DNA from: Paraglaciecola sp. L1A13
Lineage (GTDB): Bacteria > Pseudomonadota > Gammaproteobacteria > Enterobacterales > Alteromonadaceae
Direction of reading: 5' to 3'
DNA length: 64,000 nt
Assembly (NCBI RefSeq): GCF_009796745.1
Contig: NZ_CP047024.1
Coordinates: 1 to 64,000, forward strand
Part shown: positions 23,020 through 35,131 of the stretch, one piece after another
Layout: every line of letters starts with the position of its first letter
How positions within the stretch are numbered: the first letter of the stretch is position 1
Notes under the pieces: model-generated
What the model was told of the DNA's origin: nothing
The model's input: only the letters and a program-made list of their open reading frames with translations
Databases searched by the model: none
Position numbers and translations under genes: made by a program

Positions 23020-23562
23020 TTATGAACTAGTAAGAAGCTTGCCTAAACCCTGAGTAAGCAATTGTTTCGCTTGCTGTCCTTCAGGTGTGTCTAGATAAGC
23101 TTGGGCCTTGCTAACAAATTGGGTAATCATTTCTGGTTTTAAACCCAGTGCTTCGAATTGCTTTTTCACGTCATTGAGTGCTTTTAACGAGTCATTGTAA
23201 CTGGACGCTTTATCTAAAATGCCCCCTAAACCACCTTCACTGGTCATACTGCTGATATCTGGAACTGACTCGAGTAATCCACCTACACCAGGAAGGGCAT
23301 CGGCTAACTGACTATATTGCTCAGAAGAAATATTATCTTTTGCATAGTTAAATATTGCACCTAAACCACCAGATGCCTGGCTTTGAGTGACGCCTAATGA
23401 ATCAGTCACTGAAGACACCATGCCGGTTATAGAAGGTGTTGCAGCTTCTTGCTGAGTTTCCATACCGAGCATATTTTTAATTGAGTCTAACCAACCTTCA
23501 GCATGTGCCTGAGGTTGAATACTTAATGCTGCTACTGTGAGAACCACACTTAATTTTTTCAT
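23020..23562 (-). CDS. DUF2780-like secreted protein
   Basis: 180 residues from the ATG at 23562, chosen because AAAGG lies 7 nt upstream of it; the ATG two codons earlier sits right on the Shine-Dalgarno. The signal peptide ends at QAHA. The mature part is Gly/Ser/Gln-rich with repeated helices and matches my memory of the DUF2780 (VcgC/VcgE-like) family. The function is unknown. Confidence 0.75.
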   Translation of the reverse strand: MKKLSVVLTVAALSIQPQAHAEGWLDSIKNMLGMETQQEAATPSITGMVSSVTDSLGVTQSQASGGLGAIFNYAKDNISSEQYSQLADALPGVGGLLESVPDISSMTSEGGLGGILDKASSYNDSLKALNDVKKQFEALGLKPEMITQFVSKAQAYLDTPEGQQAKQLLTQGLGKLLTSS

Positions 23563-23659
23563 TATCATTCCTTTAATTTGCCTTTAATCTTGGGGCGGAT
23601 TTTAGGTTATTTCGTCACGTTCGCCAATCTAGCCTTTAGGCTAAGGTGCATTTTATTGC

Positions 23660-25039
23660 TTAGCCGAAAAAGAAAGCGCTAGGCTGGAAGAGTTTTTCGA
23701 CGTGGCTGATGAACTTCTTATCAACTAAAAATAGGATAACGTGATCATTCGCTTCTATCTTAGTATCACTGTGGGCAATTATTACTTCGTCTTCTCTTAC
23801 AATAGCGCCAATAGTCGTGCCTGGCGGCAACTTAATATCGCGAATTTCACGTCCAACTACCTTCGATGTATTTTTGTCGCCATGGGCAATCGCTTCTATA
23901 GCCTCAGCTGCCCCTCGTCTTAATGAGTAGACATTAACGATATCTCCACGACGTATATGCGTCAGTAAAGCGGAAATAGTTGCTTGTTGCGGTGAAAAAG
24001 CAATATCGATTTCGCCACCCTGAACTAAATCAACATAGGCACTTCGTTGAATCAGTACCATCGCTTTCTGTGCACCTAAACGTTTTGCGAGCATGGCAGA
24101 CATAATATTTGCTTCATCATCGTTGGTCACCGCAATAAAGGCGTCAACTTGCTCAACATTCTCTTCTGTGAGTAGTTCATGATCGGAAGCATCACCGCAA
24201 AAGACAATGGTTTTGTCTAAATGCGCCGATAGATACTTGGCACGTTCTTGACTGAACTCTATTAATTTGACGTTGTGATTATGTTCTAAAAGTTTTGCAA
24301 GCCCAGCACCAATGAGGCCGCCACCAGCGATCATGATACGCTTGTAGCTAGATTCCAATTTTTGCAGCTCACTCATAACAGCACGAATATGCTTGGTCGC
24401 AGCAATAAAGAATACTTCATCATCTGCTTCGATAACAGTCGTACCCAGTGGGCGTATTGGCCGTCCTCGCCGATAAATAGCTGCTACACGGGTTTCAACA
24501 TTAGGCATATGCTGCTTTAACGTTGATAAAGCATGTCCCACCAGCAAGCCCCCATAATAAGCTTTGACGGCTACTAAGCTGGCTTTACCATCAGCAAACT
24601 CTACAACTTGCAGTGCACCTGGATAATCAATTAAGCGTTTAATTGCTTTGGTAACAAGTTGCTCAGGGGCAATTAAGTGATCAACCGGTACATCTTGATG
24701 CTTAAATAGTTGTTCTTGATAAATAATGTATTGTTCAGAGCGCACCCGAGCGATCTTAGTCGGCGTTTTAAATAGGCTATAAGCTACCTGACAGGCCATC
24801 ATATTGCTTTCATCACTGCTCGTTACTGCTATGAGCATGTCAGCGTCTTCTGCACCTGCCTTTTTCAGTACGTCGGGATGTGAGCCAACACCATTTACGA
24901 CACGTAAATCTAACCTGTCTTGAAGATGCCTAAGGGTATCGTGATCAGAATCTATAACGGTGATTTCGTTCATCTCACCCACTAAGTTCTCAGCGAGTGT
25001 TGCACCTACTTGGCCAGCGCCAATAATAATTATTTTCAT
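23660..25039 (-). CDS. trkA: Trk system potassium uptake protein TrkA
   Basis: Peripheral NAD(H)-binding regulator of TrkH/TrkG. 459 residues containing two RCK repeats, each with a Rossmann glycine motif: [13 protein letters not shown] at the N terminus and [14 protein letters not shown] in the second half. Each is followed by a TrkA-C domain. It is the last gene of def-fmt-rsmB-trkA, as in E. coli. Confidence 0.96.
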   Translation of the reverse strand: MKIIIIGAGQVGATLAENLVGEMNEITVIDSDHDTLRHLQDRLDLRVVNGVGSHPDVLKKAGAEDADMLIAVTSSDESNMMACQVAYSLFKTPTKIARVRSEQYIIYQEQLFKHQDVPVDHLIAPEQLVTKAIKRLIDYPGALQVVEFADGKASLVAVKAYYGGLLVGHALSTLKQHMPNVETRVAAIYRRGRPIRPLGTTVIEADDEVFFIAATKHIRAVMSELQKLESSYKRIMIAGGGLIGAGLAKLLEHNHNVKLIEFSQERAKYLSAHLDKTIVFCGDASDHELLTEENVEQVDAFIAVTNDDEANIMSAMLAKRLGAQKAMVLIQRSAYVDLVQGGEIDIAFSPQQATISALLTHIRRGDIVNVYSLRRGAAEAIEAIAHGDKNTSKVVGREIRDIKLPPGTTIGAIVREDEVIIAHSDTKIEANDHVILFLVDKKFISHVEKLFQPSAFFFG

Positions 25040-25086
25040 TATAGATTCATTCTAACTTATTGCTCTGTATAGGTAATATACAATTA

Positions 25087-26400
25087 TTAGGACTTTATTA
25101 GTCGTGCGTAATAAAAACCATCCATGTGCTTATTACCAGGTAGAATTTGCCTGCCTGGTTTGTCCGGCGCATCGTTATCAAAGCTAACATCAACGCTGGC
25201 ATCAGGTGTTCTATTCAAAAATTCCGTTATTTGTAGCTGATTTTCTGTCGGTAAAATTGAACACGTTGCGTAAAGCATCGTTCCGCCAGATTTTAGCAAT
25301 GGCCACATGGCATCGATGATTTTTGCCTGCAAAGCAACAAGCACCTCGATGTCACTAGATTTACGTAACCACTTAATGTCCGGATGTCGCCGAATAATAC
25401 CCGTCGCGGAACAAGGAGCATCCAGTAATATGCGGTCAAATTGTTGATCATCCCACCAAGTATTTGGTTCGCTGGCATCACCACATATTAGTGTTGCTTT
25501 ATGGCCTAAACGGGCTAAATTCTCTTCGATACGCTGCAAGCGACTACTTGCTATATCTATCGCCACACATTGGGTTATATCGGGTTCAAGTTCTAATATA
25601 TGGCACGTTTTCCCTCCCGGCGCGGCGCAACAGTCCAATACACGATCGCCAGGTTGGCAATTTAAAAAAGGTGCAGCTAATTGAGCCGCGCCATCCTGAA
25701 CGGCAAACCAACCTTCGTTGTAGCCTGGAAGCAACGTAATATCACAGCCTTTCGATAAGATAATCCCTTGGGATTGCTGCTCTTCACACTCATACGCGAT
25801 ATCTTGCTGATCCAGTAACTGGCAATACTCTGCAACGCTTTTGTGCTTAACATTAACACGCAACCAAATTGGAGCCTTGTGTTGCATCGCGTCCAATATA
25901 TCTGGGTAATTATTAGGGTAAGCACTAACTAACTTCTTATATAACCATTTGGGTTGGCCGCTTAAAATTTGTTCACTGTCAGGTAGGTTTTGTGCCATAT
26001 CCTGACGAATAAAGTTACGCAACACAGCATTAACTAAACCTTTTGTGGCAATAGCATTAAGAGGGGCGCATGCGTTAACGCATTCTGATACGGCTGCGTG
26101 AGTAGAAACTCGAGAGTAAGCTAATTGGTAAAACCCTAACATGATTAAATGCTCGACCACTTTAACGTCTTTTTTTAATGGCTTATCCAACAATAGCCTC
26201 AACCAATGTTGCAAGATAGGAAGTTGACGCAATACACCATAGGTCATTTCTTGCAACCAAGCTTTGTCTTTTTCATTATGTTGTAGTTGGGCTGCAGGAA
26301 GGCATTCTCTCGCTGATAAACCTTGCTCTAATATTTGATAAAGAACCCGGGCAGCATCTGCTCGCAAATTTTGCTGGTATCGTCCTTTGGAATGATTCAT
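25087..26400 (-). CDS. rsmB: 16S rRNA (cytosine(967)-C(5))-methyltransferase RsmB
   Basis: SAM-dependent methyltransferase acting on 16S C967. 437 residues with an N-terminal NusB-like RNA-binding domain and a C-terminal Rossmann methyltransferase. [18 protein letters not shown] is the SAM motif. The two cysteines of the m5C mechanism are in DAPCSATG and [10 protein letters not shown]. The start codon overlaps the fmt stop by 4 bp (ATGA). Confidence 0.96.
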   Translation of the reverse strand: MNHSKGRYQQNLRADAARVLYQILEQGLSARECLPAAQLQHNEKDKAWLQEMTYGVLRQLPILQHWLRLLLDKPLKKDVKVVEHLIMLGFYQLAYSRVSTHAAVSECVNACAPLNAIATKGLVNAVLRNFIRQDMAQNLPDSEQILSGQPKWLYKKLVSAYPNNYPDILDAMQHKAPIWLRVNVKHKSVAEYCQLLDQQDIAYECEEQQSQGIILSKGCDITLLPGYNEGWFAVQDGAAQLAAPFLNCQPGDRVLDCCAAPGGKTCHILELEPDITQCVAIDIASSRLQRIEENLARLGHKATLICGDASEPNTWWDDQQFDRILLDAPCSATGIIRRHPDIKWLRKSSDIEVLVALQAKIIDAMWPLLKSGGTMLYATCSILPTENQLQITEFLNRTPDASVDVSFDNDAPDKPGRQILPGNKHMDGFYYARLIKS

Positions 26401-27344
26401 GACAAAACTTTACCTTTGGCAAACCAGTCGCTGTGCCCATTAAGTACATCTTGACATGCCAGTGGTTTTTTACCTGGTAACTGCAATACTTCAATGAGCA
26501 AAATACCATCTCCGGTCTGAACGCCAATGGCGAATTTGTCAGCTTGGATTATTTGTCCAACCTTGGGGGGGTGATCCGAAGCAGATTGGCCCACTTTGGC
26601 GCGCCTTACTTTTATGGCTGCGTCTTGGGTTTCGAAATACGCAACGGGCCAAGGGTCAAAAGCGCGGATATTACGTTCCAACTGCTTGGCTGACATGTTC
26701 CAATCGATTTTAGCTTCTTGTTTTGATAATTTTTCGGCATAGGTTGCTAAGCTATTATCTTGTGGTTGTGCAGTAATATTATGCAAATTCTGTAAGGTTT
26801 CCAATAAACCTTTAGGGCCAAGCTCAGCGAGTTTCAGGTACAACGTTGCGCTGGTATCTTCAGGCTCAATCGGTATACGTAACTCACTAAGCATATCACC
26901 TGTGTCTAAACCTTTGTCCATTTGCATGATGGTGATACCTGTGTGGTTATCACCGGCCCAAATGGCCCGTTGAATCGGAGCCGCTCCTCGCCATTTTGGG
27001 AGTAGCGAGCCATGCACATTCAAACAACCATACTTAGGCGCATCTAAGATGTTTTGTGGCAGTATGAGCCCATAAGCCACTACGACCATAACATCCGCTT
27101 GTAAATCCGCCAGCTGTTGATGTGCTTCGTCTGATTTTAGGGAGGCGGGTTGATACACAGGAATGCCGTGTTGCTCAGCAAGTTGCTTCACTGCACTGGC
27201 ATGCAACTTTTTGCCGCGCCCAGCTGGCCTATCGGGTTGAGTATAGGCTGCAATGACATTGTGCTCAGAATGAATAAGCGCGGCTAAATGGGTGGCTGCA
27301 AATTCCGGTGTTCCAGCAAAAACAATATTAAGACCTAATTTCAA
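26397..27344 (-). CDS. fmt: Methionyl-tRNA formyltransferase
   Basis: Formylates initiator Met-tRNA using 10-formyl-THF. 315 residues. The N-terminal GART-like domain has [10 protein letters not shown] and the catalytic region [21 protein letters not shown]; the C-terminal OB-fold binds tRNA. It is the second gene of the def operon, 9 bp from def. Confidence 0.97.
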   Translation of the reverse strand: MKLGLNIVFAGTPEFAATHLAALIHSEHNVIAAYTQPDRPAGRGKKLHASAVKQLAEQHGIPVYQPASLKSDEAHQQLADLQADVMVVVAYGLILPQNILDAPKYGCLNVHGSLLPKWRGAAPIQRAIWAGDNHTGITIMQMDKGLDTGDMLSELRIPIEPEDTSATLYLKLAELGPKGLLETLQNLHNITAQPQDNSLATYAEKLSKQEAKIDWNMSAKQLERNIRAFDPWPVAYFETQDAAIKVRRAKVGQSASDHPPKVGQIIQADKFAIGVQTGDGILLIEVLQLPGKKPLACQDVLNGHSDWFAKGKVLS

Positions 27345-27353
27345 TGTGACCTC

Positions 27354-27863
27354 TTAGAGTCTAGCTGCTAGACGTGCTTCTTTTTCTAACTTGGTGCGAA
27401 TGCGTTGACGCTTTAATGGCGACAAATAATCTACAAAAAGCTTACCTTTTAAATGATCCAACTCATGCTGAATACAGATTGCTAATAAACCATCTGCGTC
27501 CAACGTAAATTCATCCCCATGTTCATTTAACGCTTTAACCGTGACATTTTCAGCACGTTCAACTTTTGCATAGTTATTGGGTACTGATAAACAGCCTTCT
27601 TCACTGACTGTTAGACCATCCATATGGGTGATTTCAGCATTGATAAAAACTTGTGGTGTGTCTTGCTTCTCAGAGACATCGATCACAACAACGCGTTTAT
27701 GCACATCAACCTGCGTTGCGGCTAAACCGATACCATTTTCATCCTTCATGGTGTCGAGCATATCACTCACAAGGGTTTTAATGGTGCTGTCGATTGTTTC
27801 AACATGCTTGGCAACTGTGCGCAAGCGCTCATCTGGAAATTGTAATACGTCTAATATGGCCAT
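27354..27863 (-). CDS. def: Peptide deformylase
   Basis: Fe2+-dependent hydrolase that removes the N-formyl group from nascent proteins. 169 residues. The three signature motifs are intact: [14 protein letters not shown] (metal Cys) and QHELDH (HEXXH-type). It is the first gene of def-fmt-rsmB-trkA and is divergent from the LysM gene. Confidence 0.97.
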   Translation of the reverse strand: MAILDVLQFPDERLRTVAKHVETIDSTIKTLVSDMLDTMKDENGIGLAATQVDVHKRVVVIDVSEKQDTPQVFINAEITHMDGLTVSEEGCLSVPNNYAKVERAENVTVKALNEHGDEFTLDADGLLAICIQHELDHLKGKLFVDYLSPLKRQRIRTKLEKEARLAARL

Positions 27864-28107
27864 GTTCTATATTTAACTCGTTTTGCTCCCCGAAGATCAA
27901 TCTGTGAAATTTAATGGGAAGGTGTTCAAAAAATATCTTACCTAGCACCGAACTCCTGCAAACTTTTATTGAAGGGTAGGGACGTCCTTGGTATTAATAA
28001 TCATACGAACCTGATCATCAGGCTATTTAATCTTTGCGATAACAAGCTATTCTAACCGATATGGAATAAAAACATAATAGCCACAGAGACAAGGTAGCAC
28101 CTCCCCC

Positions 28108-29187
28108 ATGTTTAATAATTTAAAAAGCTATAGCATTGCCTTGTTATTTATACCGTTTTTTCTTCATGCTGAAGTGATAAAACTGAAAGATACTGCACCA
28201 ACAGTTTATACAGTAAAGGCTGGCGATACCTTATGGGATATTTCCAATCTCTTTTTAAGCAAACCTTGGTACTGGCCTGAAATTTGGCGTACTAATACGC
28301 AAATTATTAACCCTCATTTAATATTTCCAGGTGACGAGCTGAGGCTAACTAAAAATGCAGCTGGAGAGCCTATTATCGATTTAGTCAGAAGCCAGCAAAA
28401 AACCTACATTGTGCGCTCACCAACCGCTAAGCAGATACCAAAATATAATCAGCCAATTGCAGTGCTCCCTTGGCACAAAATTACGCCTTATTTTAATCAT
28501 GAGAAAGTGCTCAGTGAGCTAGAGTATGCAGCGCTACCCTCAATCATTGGCAGTACCGAAGGCTCTGAATACTTTGCCAATGGCGACTTGGTATTAGTTA
28601 ATGAAGAAAGCATGACCAGCGGCCATTATGAAGTCGTTCGTAAACAGCAAACGCTATATAACCAAGAGGGCGACTTTTTAGCTATTGCGATTCGACATAT
28701 TGCTGATGGCCAGGCGCTTGTAACTTCAATACCGAAGCAGTCTTTGGTGTTGCTTTCAGGGGCCAATCTTGAAGTTAAGCGTGGTGATAAACTACTGAAA
28801 GTCAGCGAAGCTAATGATATCCATCCAATCGTGCAGATCAAAGCTGCCACTGACCAAAAAGCGCAGATTATAGCCGATCTCTCACAATATCAACTATCAA
28901 GTAAGTACAGCGTTGTTATTATCGATATAGGGGATAATGACGTAGAAGCTGGCATAGTGATGGGGATCTATCAGCAGGGCGCTACTGTCTTGGACAGTGA
29001 ACCTGCACAGTATCTAAGCGAAACACAGGCATTAGAGCGCGCATTTTCCTTCAATGGCGCTTTACCCCAGCCATGGATGAAAGTAGGTGAATTACTGGTA
29101 TTTAAAGTCTTTTCTAAGGTGAGTTATGCACTCGTCACGCGTTCGTCTACAGTTATTCGTAAAGGCGCTATTGTTGCAAAACCTTAG
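28108..29187 (+). CDS. LysM-domain cell-wall-binding protein
   Basis: Exported protein of 359 residues with a signal peptide ending about FFLHA and one LysM peptidoglycan-binding domain (VYTVKAGDTLWDISNLFL to FPGDELRL, residues about 31-80). A long C-terminal region of unknown fold follows. It is conserved upstream of dprA in many gammaproteobacteria. Its 3' end overlaps the possible 5' end of dprA. Confidence 0.88.
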   Translation: MFNNLKSYSIALLFIPFFLHAEVIKLKDTAPTVYTVKAGDTLWDISNLFLSKPWYWPEIWRTNTQIINPHLIFPGDELRLTKNAAGEPIIDLVRSQQKTYIVRSPTAKQIPKYNQPIAVLPWHKITPYFNHEKVLSELEYAALPSIIGSTEGSEYFANGDLVLVNEESMTSGHYEVVRKQQTLYNQEGDFLAIAIRHIADGQALVTSIPKQSLVLLSGANLEVKRGDKLLKVSEANDIHPIVQIKAATDQKAQIIADLSQYQLSSKYSVVIIDIGDNDVEAGIVMGIYQQGATVLDSEPAQYLSETQALERAFSFNGALPQPWMKVGELLVFKVFSKVSYALVTRSSTVIRKGAIVAKP

Positions 29188-30352
29188 GGCAATCATAGAT
29201 AAGTGGAGCCCTAAGTTGCGAGAAACAGCAAATGTTAATAGCAAATCGAATGAAGAGACAGATCGTCAATGGCTGACGTTAGCTCAACTTCCCCGTTTTT
29301 CATTAACCAAACTTGCCATTATCCTGCAAACAAATAACCTTCAAGTTGCTGATTTATTCGCTATAGACAATGAGCAATTACAATTTATAGGCTTTTCTGA
29401 CGTTCAAGCACAGCGCTTGTTAAGCCCTGATATGTACCTACTTGATAAGAGTACACAATGGCTTTGTCAGCCACATAATATGCTTATAAGTGTTGACTCC
29501 CAGCTATATCCGCAACCCCTGTTGCAAACTGACAAACCGCCCATATTATTATATGGAAGTGGCGACATGCAGTTATTAAATACCCATCAATTGGCCATAG
29601 TCGGTAGCCGTAATCCTTCGGCGGCGGGAAAACAAAATGCTAAGTATTTTGCGCAAGGTTTATCACAAAGCGGCTGGACAGTAACGAGTGGATTAGCATT
29701 AGGTATTGATGGCTTAGCACATGAAGGTGTATTGCAAGCCAATGGCAAAACCATTGCAGTGCTTGGCACCGGATTGAATAATATCTATCCTAAACGACAC
29801 AATAATATGGCGCGTCGAATACTTGATCAAAGTGGTGCGTTAGTGTCGGAGTTTGCCCCAGATACGCCTGCTAGACCTGAAAATTTTCCGCGCCGAAATC
29901 GCATCATCAGTGGCATGTCTTTAGGCACTCTGATTATTGAAGCGGCAATAAAGAGTGGGTCATTAATTACCGCCCGTTATGCTATTGAGCAAAATAGAGA
30001 TGTATTCGCTGTGCCGGGCAATATCCACAACATTTTGTCTAAGGGTTGTCATTACTTAATTAAACAAGGTGCTAAGCTAGTAGAGAGTGTGAGTGATATT
30101 AACGAAGAATATCAACACTTAGCACTTAATTTCTTGAATACTCAACAGAATGATTTGCAAAAAAGCGCGAGACAAAGCTTGGCATCTGACAAATTGTTAG
30201 ATAGTGTAGAATTTGAAACCACACCGTTAGACTTAGTTGTTGAGCGATGTGGCATGCCAGTTGCTGAGGTTATGTCTCAATTGTTAGAATATGAATTGCG
30301 TGGTTTAGTGATAGCTGTTCCAGGTGGTTACCTTAAATTGGGGGAAAAATAG
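29126..30352 (+). CDS. dprA: DNA processing protein DprA (Smf)
   Basis: Rossmann-like protein that loads RecA on incoming single-stranded DNA during transformation. The core motifs [49 protein letters not shown] and [10 protein letters not shown] are intact, and a C-terminal winged helix ends in VPGGYLKLG. The longest frame starts at 29126 and overlaps the LysM gene by 62 bp. A TTG at 29216 with GGAG 9 nt upstream is a plausible alternative, since homology starts near [11 protein letters not shown]. Confidence 0.93.
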   Translation: MHSSRVRLQLFVKALLLQNLRAIIDKWSPKLRETANVNSKSNEETDRQWLTLAQLPRFSLTKLAIILQTNNLQVADLFAIDNEQLQFIGFSDVQAQRLLSPDMYLLDKSTQWLCQPHNMLISVDSQLYPQPLLQTDKPPILLYGSGDMQLLNTHQLAIVGSRNPSAAGKQNAKYFAQGLSQSGWTVTSGLALGIDGLAHEGVLQANGKTIAVLGTGLNNIYPKRHNNMARRILDQSGALVSEFAPDTPARPENFPRRNRIISGMSLGTLIIEAAIKSGSLITARYAIEQNRDVFAVPGNIHNILSKGCHYLIKQGAKLVESVSDINEEYQHLALNFLNTQQNDLQKSARQSLASDKLLDSVEFETTPLDLVVERCGMPVAEVMSQLLEYELRGLVIAVPGGYLKLGEK

Positions 30353-30353
30353 T

Positions 30354-30830
30354 ATGTTTGATATCCTCATGTATCTATTTGAAAATTTCATTCATAGTGA
30401 AACAGAAATCCGCGTTGACCAAGATGAGTTGACTGATGAACTGGTGCGAGCTGGTTTTCATCAAGACGAAATATATAAAGCTTTGTCTTGGCTAGAGAAA
30501 CTTGCCGCATTACAAGAAACTGACATTAAACCGTATTTGGTCAAGGGCCCTACTTCTTTTGTTACGCGTATTTACACGCAAGAAGAAGAAATGCGCTTAG
30601 ATTTAGAGTGTCGTGGCTTCCTAATATTTTTAGAACATATTAATGTACTGGACTCAACCACTCGGGAAATGGTTATCGATCGAGTCATGGAAATCGACTC
30701 AAAAGAATTTTGCTTGGAAGATATGAAATGGGTCGTGTTAATGGTGCTATTTAATGTTCCAGGTAAAGAAAACGCCTACGCCCAAATGGAAGACTTATTA
30801 TTTGAAGAGCCAGAAGGGCCGCTACATTAG
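30354..30830 (+). CDS. smg: Smg family protein (DUF494)
   Basis: 158 residues beginning [16 protein letters not shown], as in E. coli Smg (157). The start at 30354 comes 1 bp after the dprA stop and after a G-rich Shine-Dalgarno; the frame open to 30324 adds a non-homologous stretch. The role is unknown, but the gene is almost always next to dprA. Confidence 0.92.
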   Translation: MFDILMYLFENFIHSETEIRVDQDELTDELVRAGFHQDEIYKALSWLEKLAALQETDIKPYLVKGPTSFVTRIYTQEEEMRLDLECRGFLIFLEHINVLDSTTREMVIDRVMEIDSKEFCLEDMKWVVLMVLFNVPGKENAYAQMEDLLFEEPEGPLH

Positions 30831-30839
30831 ATTCATTAA

Positions 30840-30864
30840 CACGGGTTTACTTGATAAACCCGTG
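30840..30864 (+). terminator. Strong hairpin between smg and yrdD
   Basis: Perfect 10-bp stem CACGGGTTTA / TAAACCCGTG with a 5-nt loop, followed by ATTATT rather than a clean T run. It may be a weak terminator or an RNA-processing or stability hairpin inside the operon. Confidence 0.6.
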
Positions 30865-30886
30865 ATTATTAAGGCACTTCAGTTGT

Positions 30887-31444
30887 ATGTCTAAGATAGA
30901 TCACTCCCTCTTTAATACTCAGGAATCTGCCTTCGATCCAGGCATGTGCCCCATTTGCCAATCACCATTGAAATTACGCCATAGTAAAAACGGTGCTTTT
31001 ATTGGTTGTAGTGATTATCCAAACTGCGAATACAGTAAGCCCCTGCATGAAAGCGATAACACAGAGCTAACCGCAATTGAAGGTTCAAAGTGCCCGGAGT
31101 GTCAGTCCGAATTAGTTATCCGCAAGGGACGTTATGGCATGTACATCGGCTGCAGTAACTTCCCTGAGTGCCATTATATAAAATCTAACAAAGAAGAGAC
31201 GGCTGACAACGTTGCTTGTCCTTCATGTCATAAAGGGCATTTAATCAAGCGAGCCAATAAGTACGGTAAAAACTTCTATCCTTGTGACCAATATCCAAAA
31301 TGCCACTACGCGTTAAATTTTCCACCTGTAGCCCATGCATGCGCAAAATGCGCATGGCCGATAATGCAAGAAAAGAAAGCCGCAGCAGGTCTTATTTGGC
31401 AATGTCCAGAACGTAAGTGTGGATATAAACAACCGGCTGAATAA
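30887..31444 (+). CDS. yrdD: Topoisomerase I-type zinc-ribbon DNA-binding protein (YrdD)
   Basis: 185 residues consisting of four zinc ribbons like the C-terminal fingers of TopA. They are CPICQS..GCSDYPNC, CPECQS..GCSNFPEC, CPSCHK..PCDQYPKC and CAKCAW..CPERKC. There is no catalytic topoisomerase domain. It sits between smg and tsaC, as in E. coli. Confidence 0.92.
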   Translation: MSKIDHSLFNTQESAFDPGMCPICQSPLKLRHSKNGAFIGCSDYPNCEYSKPLHESDNTELTAIEGSKCPECQSELVIRKGRYGMYIGCSNFPECHYIKSNKEETADNVACPSCHKGHLIKRANKYGKNFYPCDQYPKCHYALNFPPVAHACAKCAWPIMQEKKAAAGLIWQCPERKCGYKQPAE

Positions 31445-31514
31445 CCGCTTTAGGTTTATCCTCGCTGCATCATGTTTTACACTCTGGACCACCTGACGTA
31501 CATATATTAATAAA

Positions 31515-33004
<1,490 letters not shown>

Positions 33005-33029
33005 CTCTCAATTCGGACTACTGAGAATT

Positions 33030-33066
33030 AACACCGACATTCTTCCCTGGTTCGGTGTTATTTATA
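33030..33066 (+). terminator. Terminator after hemF
   Basis: Stem AACACCGA / TCGGTGTT with a 14-nt loop, followed by ATTTAT. Confidence 0.65.
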
Positions 33067-33073
33067 CCCATTT

Positions 33074-33087
33074 TTGATCCAGATCAG
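33074..33087. promoter_or_regulatory. FNR-like box 1 upstream of ompW
   Basis: TTGATccagATCAG, one mismatch from the FNR/EtrA consensus TTGAT-N4-ATCAA. Confidence 0.6.
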
Positions 33088-33134
33088 TTTTAGTAGCGCA
33101 TTCATAACGAAGCTCTTTCAGCCTATATAAAACA

Positions 33135-33148
33135 TTGAGCTAGATCAA
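33135..33148. promoter_or_regulatory. FNR-like box 2 upstream of ompW
   Basis: TTGAGctagATCAA, one mismatch from the consensus, centred about 63 bp before the ompW start codon and 61 bp from box 1. E. coli ompW is FNR-activated, which supports a functional role. Confidence 0.65.
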
Positions 33149-33204
33149 TAAACCCTTAGAGCTGCTCATTACACTGCCGTTAGAATTTATACGCAGAGGT
33201 AATA

Positions 33205-33888
33205 ATGAAAGTCTCAAATACAGTTTTTTGCAGTTTAGTACTCACCGCCGGCATGCTCGGCTCAGCTCATGCTTACGAACCTGGTGATATCATTGTTCGA
33301 GCCGGTTTAACTACGGTGGCGCCTGATGAATCAAGTTCAAATGTGACCGTTCAAGATGTAGGCAATGTGGGAATGGGAACATCTGTAAACAGTGATACTC
33401 AATTGGGTTTAAATGTTGTTTATATGTTCTCTGATAACATTGGTCTTGAGTTGCTTGCAGCTAGTCCTTTCAAACACGATATTAACCTGACAGATACACA
33501 AGACAACGACTTGGGTTTAGGTGATGGTAAGTTGGCTCAAAGTCGTCAGTTGCCACCTACCTTGAGCGTTATTTATTATTTGCCAGTATCAGAAACCATT
33601 CAGCCATATTTGGGGCTTGGTTTGAACTACACGGTTTTCTTTGACGAAGAGTTTGTGGGTAGCCGCGAAAACCAAAGTTTCAATAACTTAAGCCTTGAAG
33701 AGTCATTCGGTATCGCCGCGCAAATTGGTATGGATTACAAACTTGATGAGCATTGGTTAGTAAACGCATCAGTGCGTTATATTGATATTGATACACGAGC
33801 TAATTTTGATGTATTAGACTTGCCAGCTAAGGTTTCTGTTGACGTAGACCCATGGGTATATTCGGTCATGCTAGGCTACAAATTTTAG
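33205..33888 (+). CDS. ompW: Outer membrane protein OmpW
   Basis: Eight-stranded outer-membrane beta-barrel that passes small hydrophobic compounds. 227 residues with a signal peptide cut after AHA (residue 23) and the mature start YEPGDIIVRAGLTTVAP. It ends in an aromatic residue (VMLGYKF), as barrel proteins do. The PTLSVIYYLPVSETIQPYLGLGLNYT region is typical. Two FNR-like boxes lie upstream and a strong hairpin downstream. Confidence 0.95.
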   Translation: MKVSNTVFCSLVLTAGMLGSAHAYEPGDIIVRAGLTTVAPDESSSNVTVQDVGNVGMGTSVNSDTQLGLNVVYMFSDNIGLELLAASPFKHDINLTDTQDNDLGLGDGKLAQSRQLPPTLSVIYYLPVSETIQPYLGLGLNYTVFFDEEFVGSRENQSFNNLSLEESFGIAAQIGMDYKLDEHWLVNASVRYIDIDTRANFDVLDLPAKVSVDVDPWVYSVMLGYKF

Positions 33889-33895
33889 ATTTTTA

Positions 33896-33923
33896 AGAAG
33901 ACGACGCTGTGGCGTCGTCTTCT
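33896..33923 (+). terminator. Hairpin terminator after ompW
   Basis: Twelve-base-pair perfect stem AGAAGACGACGC / GCGTCGTCTTCT with a TGTG loop; only a short T-rich tail follows. Confidence 0.8.
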
Positions 33924-34033
33924 ATTTGTTATACGTATAAGCCTAATTCTTTGTAGTAAAGGTATTTTACAGTTCAGTCATGTTGAAAATTAGGCTAACC
34001 TAGCTTAACTAATTCGACATTCATTTTGAGATT

Positions 34034-34852
34034 ATGGACCGATACGCAGTTTTTGGTAATCCAATAGAGCACAGTAAATCCCCCTTAATCCATAGTTTGT
34101 TTGCTAAACAAACTCACCAATCAATCGAGTATGGGCGTCAACAACCCGATGACGATCAATTCAACGCAGCAATCACAGCATTTTTTGCGCAGGGATATAC
34201 TGGCGCAAATGTTACATCACCTTTTAAACTTGATGCATTTCGTTTTGCTGATGAATTAACACCTCGTGCCAAAGCAGCAGAAGCGGTTAATACTTTATAT
34301 AAACGTCCCGACGGAACGGTATTAGGTGATAACACTGATGGAGAAGGCTTAGTACATGATCTGCAACGTTTATGGGGTTCTCTTGATGGAAAACGCATAT
34401 TACTAATTGGTGCTGGTGGTGCCACACGTGGGATCATTTTACCTTTGCTAACGGCTAAGGTGTCCAGTATTCATATTGCCAATCGCACGGCGAGTAAAGC
34501 TCACGGACTTGCCGCTATGTTTGAAGGAGAAGGTAAAGTATCTAGCTCGGGTTTTGATGATGTACCTGAAGCCACCTTTGATGGCATTATTAATTGTACG
34601 TCTTCTAGTCTTAACGGTGATATACCGCAAATAAGCGTCAAGATATTTTCAAACGCTGTATTTGCATATGACATGACATATAAGGCGCAGCAAACATCCT
34701 TTATGCAATGGGCTAAAAAGCATAACGCTGAAATTGAGATAAGTGACGGTTTAGGCATGTTAGTTGGCCAAGCTGCAGAGAGTTTCTATTTATGGCGTAA
34801 TGTCAGGCCGCAAATTGAGCCGGTCATTCAGACTGTAAGAGCAATGCTGTGA
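34034..34852 (+). CDS. aroE: Shikimate dehydrogenase (NADP+)
   Basis: Reduces 3-dehydroshikimate in the chorismate pathway. 272 residues. The start YAVFGNPIEHSKSPLIH, the catalytic Lys in NVTSPFK, the Asp in GDNTDGEGL and the NADP-binding GAGGATRGI are conserved. It overlaps the next small gene by 4 bp (GTGA). Confidence 0.97.
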   Translation: MDRYAVFGNPIEHSKSPLIHSLFAKQTHQSIEYGRQQPDDDQFNAAITAFFAQGYTGANVTSPFKLDAFRFADELTPRAKAAEAVNTLYKRPDGTVLGDNTDGEGLVHDLQRLWGSLDGKRILLIGAGGATRGIILPLLTAKVSSIHIANRTASKAHGLAAMFEGEGKVSSSGFDDVPEATFDGIINCTSSSLNGDIPQISVKIFSNAVFAYDMTYKAQQTSFMQWAKKHNAEIEISDGLGMLVGQAAESFYLWRNVRPQIEPVIQTVRAML

Positions 34853-35091
34853 ATCAAGCAGTCCAAGTACAAGAGGGATATAGTCAGGACGACGAAATGA
34901 TGATTTTACAGGTTATCGTTTCGGGATTAATGATGCAGTGCCATATTAACAACCTAGTAGTTGATGATATGGCACTGTTTTATCAGAACTACCAATTTGA
35001 CATCGAAGACCACATTAATGACCTCGTAGAAAACGAGGATTGGGACGTAAATGGGATCATACATATCAACGCCCAAATAATTCGAAGTTAG
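34849..35091 (+). CDS. Small acidic protein coupled to aroE (possible YrdB/DUF1488 counterpart)
   Basis: 80 residues, starting with a GTG that overlaps the aroE stop, so translation is coupled. It occupies the place of yrdB (DUF1488) between aroE and yrdA in E. coli, and a short stretch (VSGLMMQCHINN) weakly resembles that family. It is acidic and otherwise unrecognised; I give no functional claim. Confidence 0.65.
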   Translation: MNQAVQVQEGYSQDDEMMILQVIVSGLMMQCHINNLVVDDMALFYQNYQFDIEDHINDLVENEDWDVNGIIHINAQIIRS

Positions 35092-35131
35092 TTCAACGCA
35101 GTAACTGAACTATGCTCTTGTACCTTATTAA

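Noticed and set aside
29126..29215. Strong confidence in the dprA start at 29126
   Set aside because: The 62-bp overlap with the LysM gene and a TTG with a good Shine-Dalgarno at 29216 leave the true start open.
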